Below, piece by piece: positions 7,533 to 18,180 of a stretch of DNA of 64,000 bases (position 1 is its first letter; each line of letters starts with the position of its first letter). Below the pieces are notes generated by a model. It was given only the letters and a program-made list of their open reading frames with translations, was not told the origin of the DNA and did no database searches. The DNA is from Streptomyces longwoodensis (GTDB lineage: Bacteria; Actinomycetota; Actinomycetes; Streptomycetales; Streptomycetaceae): NCBI RefSeq assembly GCF_001514125.1, contig NZ_KQ948551.1, forward strand, positions 209,291-273,290, given 5' to 3'. Made by a program: the position numbers and the translations under genes.

Positions 7533-8390
7533 CTACGGCAGCGTCAGGACGTCGGCGCCCGTCTCCGTGACCACCAGGGTGTGCTCGAACTGGGCCGTGC
7601 GCCTGCGGTCCTTGGTGACGACCGTCCAGCCGTCGTCCCACATCTCGTACTCGTGGGTGCCGAGCGTCAGCATCGGCTCGATCGTGAACGTCATCCCCGG
7701 CTGCATGACCGTCGTCGCGTGCGGGCTGTCGTAGTGCGGGATGATCAGCCCCGAGTGGAACGAGGAGTTGATGCCGTGCCCGGTGAAGTCCCGCACCACG
7801 CCGTACCCGAAGCGCTTGGCGTACGACTCGATGACGCGGCCGATGACGTTGACCTGCCGGCCCGGCCGGACCGCCTTGATCGCGCGGTTCAGCGACTCCC
7901 GGGTCCGCTCCACGAGCAGCCGTGACTCCTCGTCGACGTCACCGACCAGGTAGGTCGCGTTGTTGTCGCCGTGCACCCCGCCGATGTACGCGGTGACGTC
8001 CAGGTTGACGATGTCGCCGTCGCGCAGCACCGTCGAGTCCGGGATGCCGTGGCAGATGACCTCGTTGACGCTGGTGCACAGCGACTTGGGGAAGCCGCGG
8101 TAGCCGAGCGTGGACGGGTAGGCGCCGTGGTCGCACAGGTACTCGTGCGCCACCCGGTCCAGGGCGTCGGTGGTGACGCCGGGCGCGATGATCTTCGCGG
8201 CCTCGGCCATCGCCCGCGCGGCGATCCGCCCGGCGGTGCGCATCGCCTCGACGGTCTCGGGGGTCTGCACCTCAGGGCCCGTGTACGGGGTCGGCGCGGG
8301 CTTGCCGACGTACTCGGGGCGGCGGATGTTTCCGGGCACGGTACGGGTGGGGGACAGCTCCCCCGGAACGAGCAGCGACTGGCCAGACAT
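7533..8390 (-). CDS. map: Type I methionine aminopeptidase
   Basis: This enzyme removes the initiator Met from new proteins; 285 residues with a roughly 40-residue N-terminal extension typical of the actinobacterial type Ic form. The pita-bread metal ligands are visible: Asp in [11 protein letters not shown], Asp in VHGDNNATY, His in [11 protein letters not shown], Glu in [10 protein letters not shown] and Glu in QFEHTLVVT. The substrate His is in EVICHGIPD. The stop is 1 bp from the heme oxygenase start. A second map gene elsewhere in the genome is common in Streptomyces, so this may be the housekeeping copy or an extra one. Confidence 0.95.
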   Translation of the reverse strand: MSGQSLLVPGELSPTRTVPGNIRRPEYVGKPAPTPYTGPEVQTPETVEAMRTAGRIAARAMAEAAKIIAPGVTTDALDRVAHEYLCDHGAYPSTLGYRGFPKSLCTSVNEVICHGIPDSTVLRDGDIVNLDVTAYIGGVHGDNNATYLVGDVDEESRLLVERTRESLNRAIKAVRPGRQVNVIGRVIESYAKRFGYGVVRDFTGHGINSSFHSGLIIPHYDSPHATTVMQPGMTFTIEPMLTLGTHEYEMWDDGWTVVTKDRRRTAQFEHTLVVTETGADVLTLP

Positions 8391-8447
8391 GGAGCGAGTC
8401 TAACGAGCGGGCATCGGGGAACATGTCGGAGGCGAGAGGAGCTGGTC

Positions 8448-8681
8448 ATGGCCCTGTTCAAGAAGCGCACGGTCGGCAAGCCGGGCGAGTGGTACTACTG
8501 CCTGGAGCACCACAAGGTCGAGGAGGGGCCCGACTGCCCCGCCAAGGACCGGTTCGGTCCGTACACCTCCCGGCAGGAGGCGGAGCACGCGATGCAGACG
8601 GCCCGCGAGCGCAACCTCGAGTGGGAGAACGACCCGCGCTGGCACGACGCCTCCGCGGGCGGTCCGAAGGACGACGACTAG
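8448..8681 (+). CDS. Conserved small soluble protein (77 aa), unknown function
   Basis: The start is the ATG at 8448, behind GGCGAGAGGAGC. The protein begins MALFKKRTVGKPGEWYYCLEHHKVEEG, is charged and Trp/Tyr-rich, and has two Cys residues (YYCLEHH and GPDCPAKD) placed like a small zinc or redox motif. The C-terminal part (FGPYTSRQEAEHAMQTARERN) looks like one helix, then an acidic tail ending PKDDD. I believe such proteins are widespread in Streptomyces next to map, but no function is known to me. It is divergent from map by 57 bp, so the two may share a regulatory region. Confidence 0.75.
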   Translation: MALFKKRTVGKPGEWYYCLEHHKVEEGPDCPAKDRFGPYTSRQEAEHAMQTARERNLEWENDPRWHDASAGGPKDDD

Positions 8682-8704
8682 GACCCGTTGACGACTAGGA
8701 CCCG
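8673..8704 (+). repeat. 15-bp direct repeat over a stop codon
   Basis: GACGACTAGGACCCG occurs at 8673-8687 and 8690-8704, period 17. The first copy contains the stop codon of the small protein gene. This looks like a local slippage duplication. Confidence 0.8.
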
Positions 8705-8705
8705 G

Positions 8706-10136
8706 CTAGGACACGGCCCCGGGCGGTCCCGGGGTGTCCCCGGCGGCGGCTTCAGCCGCCGGGGCGCGTCCCTCCCGCATGCGGCGGGCGTGCTCGTTGG
8801 TGCGCTCGTCGTAGGACATCAGCGCGGGCAGGCACAGCGCGAGCAGGCCCACCGCCCCCGCGCACAGCGCACCGCCGGACCACACCGACGCGCGCACGCC
8901 CCACCAGGCGGCGAACCCGCCGCTGCGGACCTGGCCGAGGGTCGGTCCGACCGAGTACGACAGCAGCTCGATGCCGGCGAGCCGGCCGCGCAGCTCGTCC
9001 GGGATGGTCTGGTTCCACATGGCGCCCCGGAAGACGCCACTGACCATGTCGCAGCCGCCCGCGACGATGAGGCACAGCAGCACCAGCCAGACGTCGTGCA
9101 CGAGTCCCGCGGCGGCGACGGCCAGCCCCCACAGCGCGGCCGACAGCACGACCATCCGGCCGTGCCGGTGCACGCGCGAGACCCAGCCGCTGGTCAGACT
9201 GACGACCAGGGCACCGGCGGGCACCGCCGCGTACATCAGGCCCAGCGACCACTCGGCGTCCAGCTCGTCCGCCAGGAACGGCAGCACGGCCAGCGGCATG
9301 GCCAGGAACATCGCGGCGAGGTCCACGGCGTAGGTGCCGAGCAGCTCCTTGCGGCTCCAGGCGTACCGGGCGCCCTCGGCGATGGCCCGCAGGGACGGCC
9401 TGCCCGCCGCGTGCGAGGCGGGGGAGGGCGCGATGCGCACGACCAGCGCCACGGACACCACGAAGGTCAGCAGGTCCGCGCCGTAGGCCCAGCCGAGGCC
9501 CGCGTAGGCCACCACGACCCCGGCGACGGCCGGTCCGGCGACCCCGCCGACCGTCCAGCGCAGGGAGTTCAGCGCGGCCGCGGCCGGCAGGTGGTCGTGG
9601 GCGATGATCCGCGGCCACAGGGAGTCCAGCGCGGGCCGCTGCACCGACACCAGCGCGGAGGAGAGGGCGGCGACCACGTAGAGCGGCCACACGGCGGGCT
9701 CCGGCAGCAGCGCGTTGAGCAGCAGACCGGACGACAGCAGCCCCTGGCCCACCTCGGTCCGCACGATCAGCTTGCGCTTGTCCAGCGCGTCGGCGAGGGC
9801 ACCGCCGTACAGCCCGAACACCAGCAGCGGAACCAGCTCGACGGCGCCGATCGCGCCGACGGCCGCCGCGGACCCGGTGAGCTCCTTGATCTGCACGGGC
9901 AGCGCCACGAACGTCAGGAAGCTGCCGAACCCGGACACCAGCCCCGACACCCACAGCCGCCGGAAGTCCCGCGAGGCCCGCCAGGGGGTCAGGTCCGGCA
10001 GCACGGACCGCAGGCCCTTGGCGCGGGCGGCGGGGGCGGCCGGAGCAGCCGCGGCCGGCGGGGCGTCGGCCGCCCCGGCGTCGTGGGGCGGCCCGGGCAC
10101 GGCGGGGGGCGGGGATACGGGTGCTGCGTCGGTCAC
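8706..10136 (-). CDS. MFS exporter (MFS_3, EntS-like)
   Basis: A membrane transporter of 476 residues with an Ala/Pro-rich cytoplasmic N-terminus (about 40 residues). This is followed by a 12-helix major facilitator core beginning FRRLWVSGLVSGFGSFLTFVALPVQ. The ALADALDKRKLIVRTE loop between helices 2 and 3 carries the charged motif-A equivalent. The pattern RPALDSLWPRII and NSLRWTVGGVAGPAVAG fits the MFS_3 group that includes the enterobactin exporter EntS. Substrate cannot be told from sequence. It ends 24 bp from the convergent small-protein gene. No regulator is adjacent. Confidence 0.85.
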   Translation of the reverse strand: MTDAAPVSPPPAVPGPPHDAGAADAPPAAAAPAAPAARAKGLRSVLPDLTPWRASRDFRRLWVSGLVSGFGSFLTFVALPVQIKELTGSAAAVGAIGAVELVPLLVFGLYGGALADALDKRKLIVRTEVGQGLLSSGLLLNALLPEPAVWPLYVVAALSSALVSVQRPALDSLWPRIIAHDHLPAAAALNSLRWTVGGVAGPAVAGVVVAYAGLGWAYGADLLTFVVSVALVVRIAPSPASHAAGRPSLRAIAEGARYAWSRKELLGTYAVDLAAMFLAMPLAVLPFLADELDAEWSLGLMYAAVPAGALVVSLTSGWVSRVHRHGRMVVLSAALWGLAVAAAGLVHDVWLVLLCLIVAGGCDMVSGVFRGAMWNQTIPDELRGRLAGIELLSYSVGPTLGQVRSGGFAAWWGVRASVWSGGALCAGAVGLLALCLPALMSYDERTNEHARRMREGRAPAAEAAAGDTPGPPGAVS

Positions 10137-10235
10137 GAGATGCCATGGTCCGGCCCGGCGTGACCTCCGGCAAACCCTTTTCCCGTCCGGCGCCGCCGTC
10201 GCGCCCGGCCGGGGCGGACCGCCGGGCGGACCGCC

Positions 10236-10835
10236 TCACCAGGGCGACGGCGGGGGCTCCGTCAGGGACTCCGCCAGGCGGGACAGGGCGTCGCGGAAGC
10301 GGCGGCGGCCCCGTGGGCGCGGGACGGCGTTCTCCCCGGCCGCCGCGCTGACCAGGTGCTGCACCGTGTCCAGGTCCAGCTCCGCGCCGCCCGGCACCGG
10401 CAGCACCTCGTGGGCCAGCGCGGGCAGCTCCCCGTCCCCGGCCCCGAGCGCCAGCACCGTCACCCCGCCCCGCCGGGCCCCGGCCACCCGCTCCAGCAGC
10501 GCCGCGTCCTCCCGCTCCGCCACCACCAGCAGCGTCTCGCCCCGCCGCGCGGCCTCGATCCGCCCCAGCCCGACCGCCAGGTGCGCCGGGTCCGAGGGGC
10601 GCGCGTCGTGCCGTACGAGCGTCGGGGCCAGCTCCGGCGTGCCGGACCAGGCCGCCTCGTCCACCAGGTGCGCCGCCAGGTGCCACGGCTCGTACGCGGC
10701 CGTCCCCACCAGCAGCAGCCCGCCCCCGTGCGCCACCACCGAGCCGCGCAGCGCCCCGGCGAACCTCCGCGTGGCCCCCAGCCACTCGGTCCCGGCGAGC
10801 ACCTCGCGCAGCAGCGCGACCCGTACGGCGTCCAT
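10236..10835 (-). CDS. Conserved hypothetical protein (199 aa)
   Basis: The protein starts at the ATG at 10835 (MDAVRVALLREVLAG); the frame is open for a long way upstream but only as a shadow of the NADP reductase gene. It contains glycine-rich turns after beta-strand-like segments (HGGGLLLVGTAAYEPWHLAAHLVDEA and VTVLALGAGDGELPALAHEVLPV), which recall a SIS-like or Rossmann-type fold. The spacing is not enough to assign one. It is divergent from the F420 reductase gene by 99 bp. No function can be given. Confidence 0.65.
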   Translation of the reverse strand: MDAVRVALLREVLAGTEWLGATRRFAGALRGSVVAHGGGLLLVGTAAYEPWHLAAHLVDEAAWSGTPELAPTLVRHDARPSDPAHLAVGLGRIEAARRGETLLVVAEREDAALLERVAGARRGGVTVLALGAGDGELPALAHEVLPVPGGAELDLDTVQHLVSAAAGENAVPRPRGRRRFRDALSRLAESLTEPPPSPW

Positions 10836-10934
10836 GACCCCGCATCCTGGCCCGGCGCCGGGGCCCGCGCGGGGCGTTCGCGGCGGATTCCCCCGACCGG
10901 GCGACGGGGGACCGGCCCCACGTACAGTCGGCCC

Positions 10935-11651
10935 ATGACCTCTTCCGACAGTGCACAGGCTGCCCCCCAGAAGGCCCCCGCCAAGGACCCGTGGGACCTC
11001 CCCGACGTCTCGGGCCTCGTCGTCGGCGTGCTCGGCGGCACCGGGCCGCAGGGCAAGGGCCTCGCGTACCGCCTCGCCAAGGCGGGCCAGAAGGTGATCA
11101 TCGGCTCGCGCGCCGCCGACCGCGCGCGGACCGCCGCCGAGGAGCTCGGCCACGGCGTCGAGGGCGCCGACAACGCCGAGTGCGCCCGGCGCAGCGACGT
11201 CGTGATCGTCGCCGTGCCGTGGGAGGGCCACGGCGACACCCTCGCGGCCCTGCGCGAGGACCTCGCCGGCAAGCTCGTCGTGGACTGCGTCAACCCGCTC
11301 GGCTTCGACAAGAAGGGCGCCTACGCCCTCAAGCCCGAGGAGGGCAGCGCCGCCGAGCAGGCCGCCGCCCTGCTGCCCGGCTCCCGGGTCACGGCCGCCT
11401 TCCACCACCTGTCCGCGGTGCTGCTCCAGGACCCGGGGATCGAGGAGATCGACACCGACGTGATGGTGCTCGGCGAGGAGCGCGCCGACGTGGAGACCGT
11501 GCAGGCGCTGGCCGGGCGCATCCCCGGCATGCGCGGCGTCTTCGCCGGCCGGCTGCGCAACGCCCACCAGGTGGAGTCCCTGGTCGCCAACCTGATCTCC
11601 GTCAACCGCCGCTACAAGGCGCACGCCGGGCTGCGCGTCACCGACGTGTGA
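10935..11651 (+). CDS. npdG: NADPH-dependent F420 reductase
   Basis: This 238-residue cytosolic enzyme transfers hydride between NADPH and coenzyme F420. A Rossmann glycine motif is seen in VVGVLGGTGPQGKGLAYRLAKAG (about residues 30-52), then the NADP-specific IIGSRAADRA. DVVIVAVPWEGH and VVDCVNPLGFDKKG match the family, as does the C-terminal VESLVANLISVNRRYKAHAG helix. A roughly 25-residue Ala/Pro-rich N-terminal extension precedes the domain. Streptomyces use F420H2 in secondary metabolism and redox. The gene is followed 63 bp later by a small membrane protein gene. Confidence 0.92.
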   Translation: MTSSDSAQAAPQKAPAKDPWDLPDVSGLVVGVLGGTGPQGKGLAYRLAKAGQKVIIGSRAADRARTAAEELGHGVEGADNAECARRSDVVIVAVPWEGHGDTLAALREDLAGKLVVDCVNPLGFDKKGAYALKPEEGSAAEQAAALLPGSRVTAAFHHLSAVLLQDPGIEEIDTDVMVLGEERADVETVQALAGRIPGMRGVFAGRLRNAHQVESLVANLISVNRRYKAHAGLRVTDV

Positions 11652-11714
11652 GCCGTGCGGGGCGATGGGGGACACTGGTCGGCGAAGCCGTGTCCCCCAC
11701 AAGGAGCCAGCCCC

Positions 11715-11894
11715 ATGCCCCGCCTCGCCCTCTACGCCCTCGTGGTCTGCGTCCTCGCCGTCGCCGCCGCGGTCGTCTCCTTCGTCCAGGGCAACTGGCT
11801 GGGCATCGTCTGGGTGCTGCTGGCGGGCCTGTCGTCCAACATGACCTGGTACTACCTCAAGCGCGGCAAGGCCGGGAAGTCCGCCGCGGGCTGA
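11715..11894 (+). CDS. Small membrane protein (59 aa)
   Basis: The ATG follows AAGGAGCCAGCCCC. Two hydrophobic segments (LALYALVVCVLAVAAAVVSF and LGIVWVLLAGLSSNMTWYYL) are joined by QGN, and a basic tail KRGKAGKSAAG follows, so it is a two-helix integral membrane protein with the tail probably inside. Such small proteins are frequent in actinomycetes and have no known role. It lies just downstream of npdG and may be co-transcribed. Confidence 0.75.
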   Translation: MPRLALYALVVCVLAVAAAVVSFVQGNWLGIVWVLLAGLSSNMTWYYLKRGKAGKSAAG

Positions 11895-11898
11895 GGAG

Positions 11899-11921
11899 CC
11901 GGGCCGGGGGAGCCGGCCCGG
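11899..11921. terminator. Short GC hairpin between convergent genes
   Basis: CCGGGCC (11899-11905) and GGCCCGG (11915-11921) pair perfectly with a 9-nt loop, in the 44-bp gap between the small membrane protein gene and the site-2 protease homologue. No T-tract. Confidence 0.45.
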
Positions 11922-11938
11922 GGCACCACGGGGTCCGG

Positions 11939-12739
11939 TCAGGAGACCGCGGCGCAGAAGTCGCTGGTGCCCTGCCAGAAGCGGTACAGGTCCTCGCCGC
12001 AGTAGCGCTCGACGTCCCCGACGCCCAGGGTGTCCAGCACGGCGTAGATCGCGTCGAAGAACACACCGTTGACCGACGGCACCATCAGCAGTGCGAACAC
12101 GAACAGCAGCCCGAACGGCGCGAACGGCTCCACCTGGCGCCGCACCCCGTACGACAGCCACGGCTCGATCACGCCGTAGCCGTCCAGGCCCGGCACCGGC
12201 AGGAAGTTCAGGATCGCGGCCGTCACCTGGAGCAGCGCGAGGAAGGCGAGGGCGAAACGGAAGTCGGCCGGCACCCCGTCCAGCGCGTCCAACCAGAACG
12301 GGGCCGTGCACACCAGCGCGAACACCACGTTCGTCAGGGGGCCGGCCGCCGAGATCAGGCTGTGCTTCCAGCGCCCCTGGATCCGCCCGCGCTCGATGAA
12401 CACCGCGCCGCCGGGCAGACCGATCCCGCCCATGATCACGAAGATGACCGGCAGCACGATGCTCAGCACCGCGTGCGTGTACTTCAGCGGATTCAGCGTC
12501 AGGTAGCCCTTCGCGCCCACGGTGACGTCCCCGCCGTGCAGCGCGGTGCGCGCGTGCGCGTACTCGTGCAGGCACAGCGAGACGATCCAGGCCGCCGTCA
12601 CGAACAGGAACACGGCGACGCCGGGCTGCGCGGCGAACCCGGTCCAGGTCGCCCAGCCCGTGACGGCGGTGACGGCCACGATCCCGAGGAAGACGGGACT
12701 GATCCGCCGGTCGCTGCGACGGGTGGTGACGGTGGTCAT
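11939..12739 (-). CDS. Site-2 protease family (M50) membrane metalloprotease
   Basis: An integral membrane zinc peptidase-like protein of 266 residues, starting at ATG 12739 (MTTVTTRRSDRR). The zinc motif HEYAH sits in a membrane segment near residues 55-59. The third ligand region is LNFLPVPGLDGYG near residue 185, with the DG typical of S2P enzymes. Several further hydrophobic helices follow. The family cleaves membrane-bound substrates such as anti-sigma factors, but many short actinobacterial members have no known substrate. It is divergent from the SARP regulator gene (171 bp between starts), so shared control is possible. Confidence 0.9.
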   Translation of the reverse strand: MTTVTTRRSDRRISPVFLGIVAVTAVTGWATWTGFAAQPGVAVFLFVTAAWIVSLCLHEYAHARTALHGGDVTVGAKGYLTLNPLKYTHAVLSIVLPVIFVIMGGIGLPGGAVFIERGRIQGRWKHSLISAAGPLTNVVFALVCTAPFWLDALDGVPADFRFALAFLALLQVTAAILNFLPVPGLDGYGVIEPWLSYGVRRQVEPFAPFGLLFVFALLMVPSVNGVFFDAIYAVLDTLGVGDVERYCGEDLYRFWQGTSDFCAAVS

Positions 12740-12909
12740 GGAAGCGGGCTCCTGGTGAGACGGGTCCGTACGGGTCTTCGGCCTGCCCGACCGTACCGGG
12801 CGCAGGCGGAAAACGTCTCGCGGTGGCCCGTCGGTTCCCGCAGGGTGATCCACGGGCCGGGCGCCACCCCCGGTCCCCGTGACCCGTACCGCCGCAGAGA
12901 CCGGAGAGA

Positions 12910-15900
12910 ATGGACCCCGTGCGCTACCGCATCCTCGGCACAGCCCAGGCGACCCGCCCCGACGGCACCCCCGTCGCGATCGGCGGGACACGGTTGCGTG
13001 CCCTGCTGACCGTGCTCGCGCTGCGGCCCGGCCGGGCCGTGCCCGCGGGCCTGCTGGTGGAGGAGGTGTGGGCCGGTGACCCGCCCGCCGACGCCCCGGG
13101 AGCGCTCCAGGCGCTGGTCGGCCGGCTGCGGCGGGCCCTCGGCGCCGGGGCGATCGCCTCCGTCGAGGGCGGCTACCGGCTCACCGCCGTCCCCGACGAC
13201 GTCGACCTGCACCGCTTCGAGCGGCTGACCGCCGACGGCCTGGGCGCCCTGGCCGACGGCGACCCCGCCAAGGCCGCCGCCCTCCTCGACGACGCCCTCG
13301 CCCTGTGGCAGGGCCCGGTCCTTGCCGACCTGCCCGACCGCACCGCCGAGGCCGCCCGTCTCGCCGCCCGCCGGCTGGACGCCCTGCGCGCCCGCCACAC
13401 CGCCGCGCTGGCCCTCGGACAGGCCGAGCAGGCCCTGCCCGAGCTGACCGCGCTGTGCGACGCCCACCCGCTGGACGAGCCCCTCCAGGGCCTGCGCCTG
13501 CGCGCCCTGCGCGACGCGGGCCGCACCGCCGAGGCGCTGGCCGCCTACGAGGACGTGCGCCGGCTGCTCGCCGACCGCCTGGGCTCCGACCCGGGACCGG
13601 AACTGCGCGCCCTGCACGCCGAGTTGCTCGACCCGCAGGACCGTCCCGCCCCCGCACCGCCGCCGGGCGGGCGCAGGGCCGCCGCCGCGTCGTCCGCTCC
13701 GGCCCGTCCGCGCGCGGAGGCCCCTCGGCCCGCCGACCCGCCCGCGCCGTCCGCGCCGTCCGGGGGTGCCGCGCCCGCCGTCGGCAACCTGCGGGCCCGG
13801 CTGACCTCGTTCGTCGGGCGGGAGAGCGACATCGACGCCATCCGGGACGACCTCACCGGCGCCCGGCTCGTCACGCTCCTCGGGCCCGGCGGGGCGGGCA
13901 AGACCCGGCTGTCCCAGGAGGCCGCCGAGCGGGTGCGGGACGCCGCACCGGACGGGGTGTGGCTGGCCGAACTGGCCCCGGTGGACCTGCCCGAGGCCGT
14001 GCCGCAGGCCGTGCTGACCGCCGTGGGCGCCCGCGACACCGTGCTGTACGGCGCCGGCGCCGAGGAGATGCGGGCCGTCGCCGACCGCCACGACGACCCC
14101 CTGGACCGGCTCGTCGAGCACTGCGGCCGGCGGCGGATGCTGATCATCCTCGACAACTGCGAGCACGTCGTCGGGGCCGCCGCCCGGCTCGCCGAGGAAC
14201 TCCTCGCCCGCTGCCCCCGGTTGACGCTGCTCGCCACCAGCCGCGAACCCCTCGGCGTGCCCGGCGAGGTGCTGCGGCCGGTGGAACCGCTGCCCGAGCC
14301 GGTGGCGCTGCGGCTGCTCGCCGAACGCGGGGCCGCAGCCCGCCCCGGCTTCCGCACCGCCGACGACCCCGAGGCCTGCGCGGAGATCTGCCGGCGCCTC
14401 GACGGCCTGCCCCTGGCCATCGAACTGGCCGCCGCCCGGCTGCGGATGATGACGCCCCGCCAGCTCGCCGACCGCCTCGACGACCGCTTCCGCCTGCTCA
14501 CCTCCGGCAGCCGCACCGTCCTGCCCCGCCAGCAGACCCTGCGCGCCGTCGTCGACTGGTCCTGGGACCTGCTCGACGCCGACGAGCGCGAGGTGCTGGG
14601 CCGGCTGTCGGTCTTCGCGGGCGGCTGCGACCTGGCCGCCGCCGAGGCCGTGTGCGGCCCGCACGCGCTGGAGACCCTGGGCTCGCTGGTCGACAAGTCC
14701 CTCGTCGTGGCGGGCCCCTCGGCCGACGGCGAGATGCGCTACCGGCTGCTGGAGACCGTCGCCGAGTACGCCGGCGAACGCCTGGACGAGACCGGTGGCC
14801 GCACCGCCGCCGAGCGCGCCCACCTGACGTACTACCGCGAACTCGCCCGCACCACCGAGCCGTTGCTGCGCGGCGCACAGCAGCGCACCGCCATCACCCG
14901 GTTCGAGCTGGAGTACGACAACCTGCGCACCGCGCTGCGCCGCGCCGTCGCCGACCGCGACGAACAGGAGGCGCTGTACCTCACCCTGTCGCTGACCGGG
15001 TACTGGGGGATGCGCGACCTGCGCCTGGAGACGCGCACCTGGTGCCGCGAGACGATGGCGCTGGGCCCCGACCCGTTCGCCGAGCCGGTCCGTCCGGCCG
15101 CCCCGGTGTGGCGCCGGGCCACCGACAGCCCGCCCCCGCTGTCCGGCGAGGACCTGCTGGAGGCACGGCGCGCGGTCCACCTCGCCCACCTGGCCTGCAT
15201 GGACACCGAACTGGACGCCTGGCAGAACCCGGCGGCGCAGGCCAAGCTGCGCGCCATCGCCGGCGCCTACGGGCCCGGCCTGCCGCAGACCTGCCGGCTG
15301 CCCGGCGCGCTGTGGTACTACGCGGTGATGCTGACCGGGGACATGGAGCGGCTGCGCGAGCTGATCGACGCCAACGTCCGCACCTGCCGGGAGACCTCCG
15401 GCTTCGAGTGGGAACTGGCCTTCTGCCTCCAGTGGCGCGGCAACATCCTCGCCAACCGCACCGACTGGGCCGGCGACGCCGCCCAGGACGCCGAGGAGGC
15501 GCTGGCGATCTTCCGCCGCCTCGGCGACACCTGGGGCACCGCCGAGGCGCTGTCCGTGCGCGCCGAGGCGTACGAGCGCAGCGGCGCCTACCGGGAGGCC
15601 GCGGCGGCCTTCGAGGAGGCCAGGGAGCAGGCCGAGGTGCTCGGTGCCCGCGCCCAGGTGGCGGTGCTCTCCGCCCGGCTGGGCAGCGTCCTGCTGGAGG
15701 CCGGGGAGGACGAGCGCGGCGAGCGCCTGCTGCGCGAGGTGATCGAGCAGGGGGACGGCGTCGTCAACGAGGCGATGCCCGCGGCCCGGCTCTTCCTCGC
15801 CGGCCGGCTCGGCGTGACCGGCCGCATCGCCGAGGCCCGCGAGCAACTGCGCCTGCTGCGCGAGGAGTTCGCCATCGCCCACTTCGCGGTGTTCGACGCG

Positions 15901-16281
15901 TTCATCCTGGGTGCGCAGGCCTGGCTGGACGCGCTGGACGGCTGTCACGAGCAGGCCCTGACGACGGTCCGGCGGGCCCTGGAGCAGGCCGGTGACCCGC
16001 TCGCGCAGGTGATCGCCCCGCACATGCGCTGCGTGTACCTGACCATCGCGGCCGTCGCCCTGGCCGGTCTGGACGGGGGCGCCCGCGCGCACGACGCCGT
16101 CCGGCTGCTCGCCGCCGCGGACGCGCTGCTGCCGTCCGGGCACGTCCGCGACAGCATGGAGCGCGCCAGCCACGACCTGGCCGTGCGGCGGCTGCGCGAG
16201 GTGCTGGAGGAGACGGCGTACGCCCGCGCCTACGCCGAGGGCGGCGGCCTCTCCTTCGAGGAGGCCGCCGCCCTGCTGTGA
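12910..16281 (+). CDS. Large SARP-family regulator: wHTH, BTAD, NB-ARC, TPR (AfsR-like)
   Basis: A 1123-residue transcriptional activator built like AfsR. Residues 1-95 form an OmpR-type winged helix (LRALLTVLALRPGRAVP, LVGRLRRALG, GGYRL). Residues 100-245 form the BTAD domain. A Pro/Ala linker (about 245-295) leads to an NB-ARC ATPase with Walker A LGPGGAGKTR near residue 325, Walker B IILDNCEH near 413 and GLPLAIELAA near 500. The rest is helical TPR-like repeats. The start may be ATG 12910 or GTG 12919. SARPs bind heptameric direct repeats with 11-bp period. Such repeats precede the ABC exporter genes that end 36 bp from this gene, so that exporter is a candidate target. The signal sensed is unknown. 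Confidence 0.92.
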   Translation: MDPVRYRILGTAQATRPDGTPVAIGGTRLRALLTVLALRPGRAVPAGLLVEEVWAGDPPADAPGALQALVGRLRRALGAGAIASVEGGYRLTAVPDDVDLHRFERLTADGLGALADGDPAKAAALLDDALALWQGPVLADLPDRTAEAARLAARRLDALRARHTAALALGQAEQALPELTALCDAHPLDEPLQGLRLRALRDAGRTAEALAAYEDVRRLLADRLGSDPGPELRALHAELLDPQDRPAPAPPPGGRRAAAASSAPARPRAEAPRPADPPAPSAPSGGAAPAVGNLRARLTSFVGRESDIDAIRDDLTGARLVTLLGPGGAGKTRLSQEAAERVRDAAPDGVWLAELAPVDLPEAVPQAVLTAVGARDTVLYGAGAEEMRAVADRHDDPLDRLVEHCGRRRMLIILDNCEHVVGAAARLAEELLARCPRLTLLATSREPLGVPGEVLRPVEPLPEPVALRLLAERGAAARPGFRTADDPEACAEICRRLDGLPLAIELAAARLRMMTPRQLADRLDDRFRLLTSGSRTVLPRQQTLRAVVDWSWDLLDADEREVLGRLSVFAGGCDLAAAEAVCGPHALETLGSLVDKSLVVAGPSADGEMRYRLLETVAEYAGERLDETGGRTAAERAHLTYYRELARTTEPLLRGAQQRTAITRFELEYDNLRTALRRAVADRDEQEALYLTLSLTGYWGMRDLRLETRTWCRETMALGPDPFAEPVRPAAPVWRRATDSPPPLSGEDLLEARRAVHLAHLACMDTELDAWQNPAAQAKLRAIAGAYGPGLPQTCRLPGALWYYAVMLTGDMERLRELIDANVRTCRETSGFEWELAFCLQWRGNILANRTDWAGDAAQDAEEALAIFRRLGDTWGTAEALSVRAEAYERSGAYREAAAAFEEAREQAEVLGARAQVAVLSARLGSVLLEAGEDERGERLLREVIEQGDGVVNEAMPAARLFLAGRLGVTGRIAEAREQLRLLREEFAIAHFAVFDAFILGAQAWLDALDGCHEQALTTVRRALEQAGDPLAQVIAPHMRCVYLTIAAVALAGLDGGARAHDAVRLLAAADALLPSGHVRDSMERASHDLAVRRLREVLEETAYARAYAEGGGLSFEEAAALL

Positions 16282-16317
16282 CGTCCGCGGTCGGGCACCC
16301 GGGGGCCGGGCACGGGG

Positions 16318-17132
16318 TCAGTTCTTCGTGCGGAACTTGTGGATGGCCACCGGCGCCATCACCGCGGTGAGCGCCACCGACCAGGCCAGCGTCACCCACA
16401 GGTCGTGCGCGACGGGGCCGCCGAGCATCAGGCCGCGCGCGGTGTCGGCGAGCGCGGACAGCGGGTTGTAGTCGGTGAAGTTCTGCAGCCAGCCCGGCAT
16501 CGAGGCGGTCGGCGCGAAGATCGACGAGCCGAACTGGAGCGGCATCAGCACCAGGAAGCCCATCGCCTGCACCGACTGGGCGCTCTTCATCACCACGCCC
16601 AGGGTGAGGAACACCCACATCAGCGCCGAGCCGAACACCGCGGACAGCCCGATGGACGCGAGCATCCCGGTCCAGTGGGTGATGTCGAAACCGACCAGCA
16701 CCGCGACGATCATCAGCACGACGGTGGCGAACAGCATCCGCATCAGCTCGACGGCGATCTTGGCGACGAGCACCGAGCCGCGTCCGATGGGCAGCGAGCG
16801 GAACCGGTCCATGACACCGGAGTTGAAGTCGGTGTTGAAGCCGGTGCCCACACCCTGGGCCATGTTCATCCCCATCATGGCCATCAGGCCCGGCACCACG
16901 TACTGCACGTACTGGTCCTGCCCGCCGCCCATCGACGCCCCGATGGAGCCGCCGAAGACGTACACGAACAGCAGGGTGAAGATGACCGGGAAGAGGACCG
17001 CGTCGAACATCGACTCCGGGTCCTGGCGGATCCACAGCAGGTTGCGGCGGACCAGCGCCCCGGTGTGGCGCAGGTGGGCGCGCAGCGGGATGGGGGCGTC
17101 CCCGGCGGCCGTGGGGGTCAGGGTGGCGGCGC

Positions 17133-17136
<4 letters not shown>
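16318..17136 (-). CDS. ABC-2 type permease (DrrB-like)
   Basis: A membrane subunit of an ABC exporter, 272 residues. After a short cytoplasmic N-terminus come six hydrophobic segments. The DrrB-like features are QDPESMFDAVLFPVIFTLLFVYVFGG, YVQYVVPGLMAMMGM, DFNSGVMDRFRSLPIGR and the C-terminal NPLSALADTARGLMLG. Its ATG overlaps the stop of the ATPase gene by 4 bp (ATGA), which shows a coupled two-gene unit. DrrAB-type pumps export hydrophobic antibiotics or similar metabolites. The actual substrate is unknown. Confidence 0.92.
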
Positions 17137-18158
<1,022 letters not shown>

Positions 18159-18180
18159 GACCGCAACGGTGCCAGCGGCG

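Noticed and set aside
7971..8681. 236-codon frame ending with the 77-residue small protein
   Set aside because: The upstream part is antisense to map; the ATG at 8448 has the ribosome binding site and the conserved start.
8738..8764. 10-bp-arm hairpin as terminator of the small protein gene
   Set aside because: It lies inside the coding end of the MFS gene; a terminator role is possible but cannot be separated from codon-driven GC symmetry.
12740..12991. N-terminal extension of the site-2 protease to 350 residues
   Set aside because: The extra residues are Arg/Gly-rich and overlap the SARP start region; ATG 12739 leads directly into the membrane protein.
12736..16173. Open frame of 1145 codons antisense to the SARP regulator
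   Set aside because: Composition is Gly/Gln/Val repeats typical of a shadow frame; the sense frame carries wHTH, BTAD and NB-ARC motifs.
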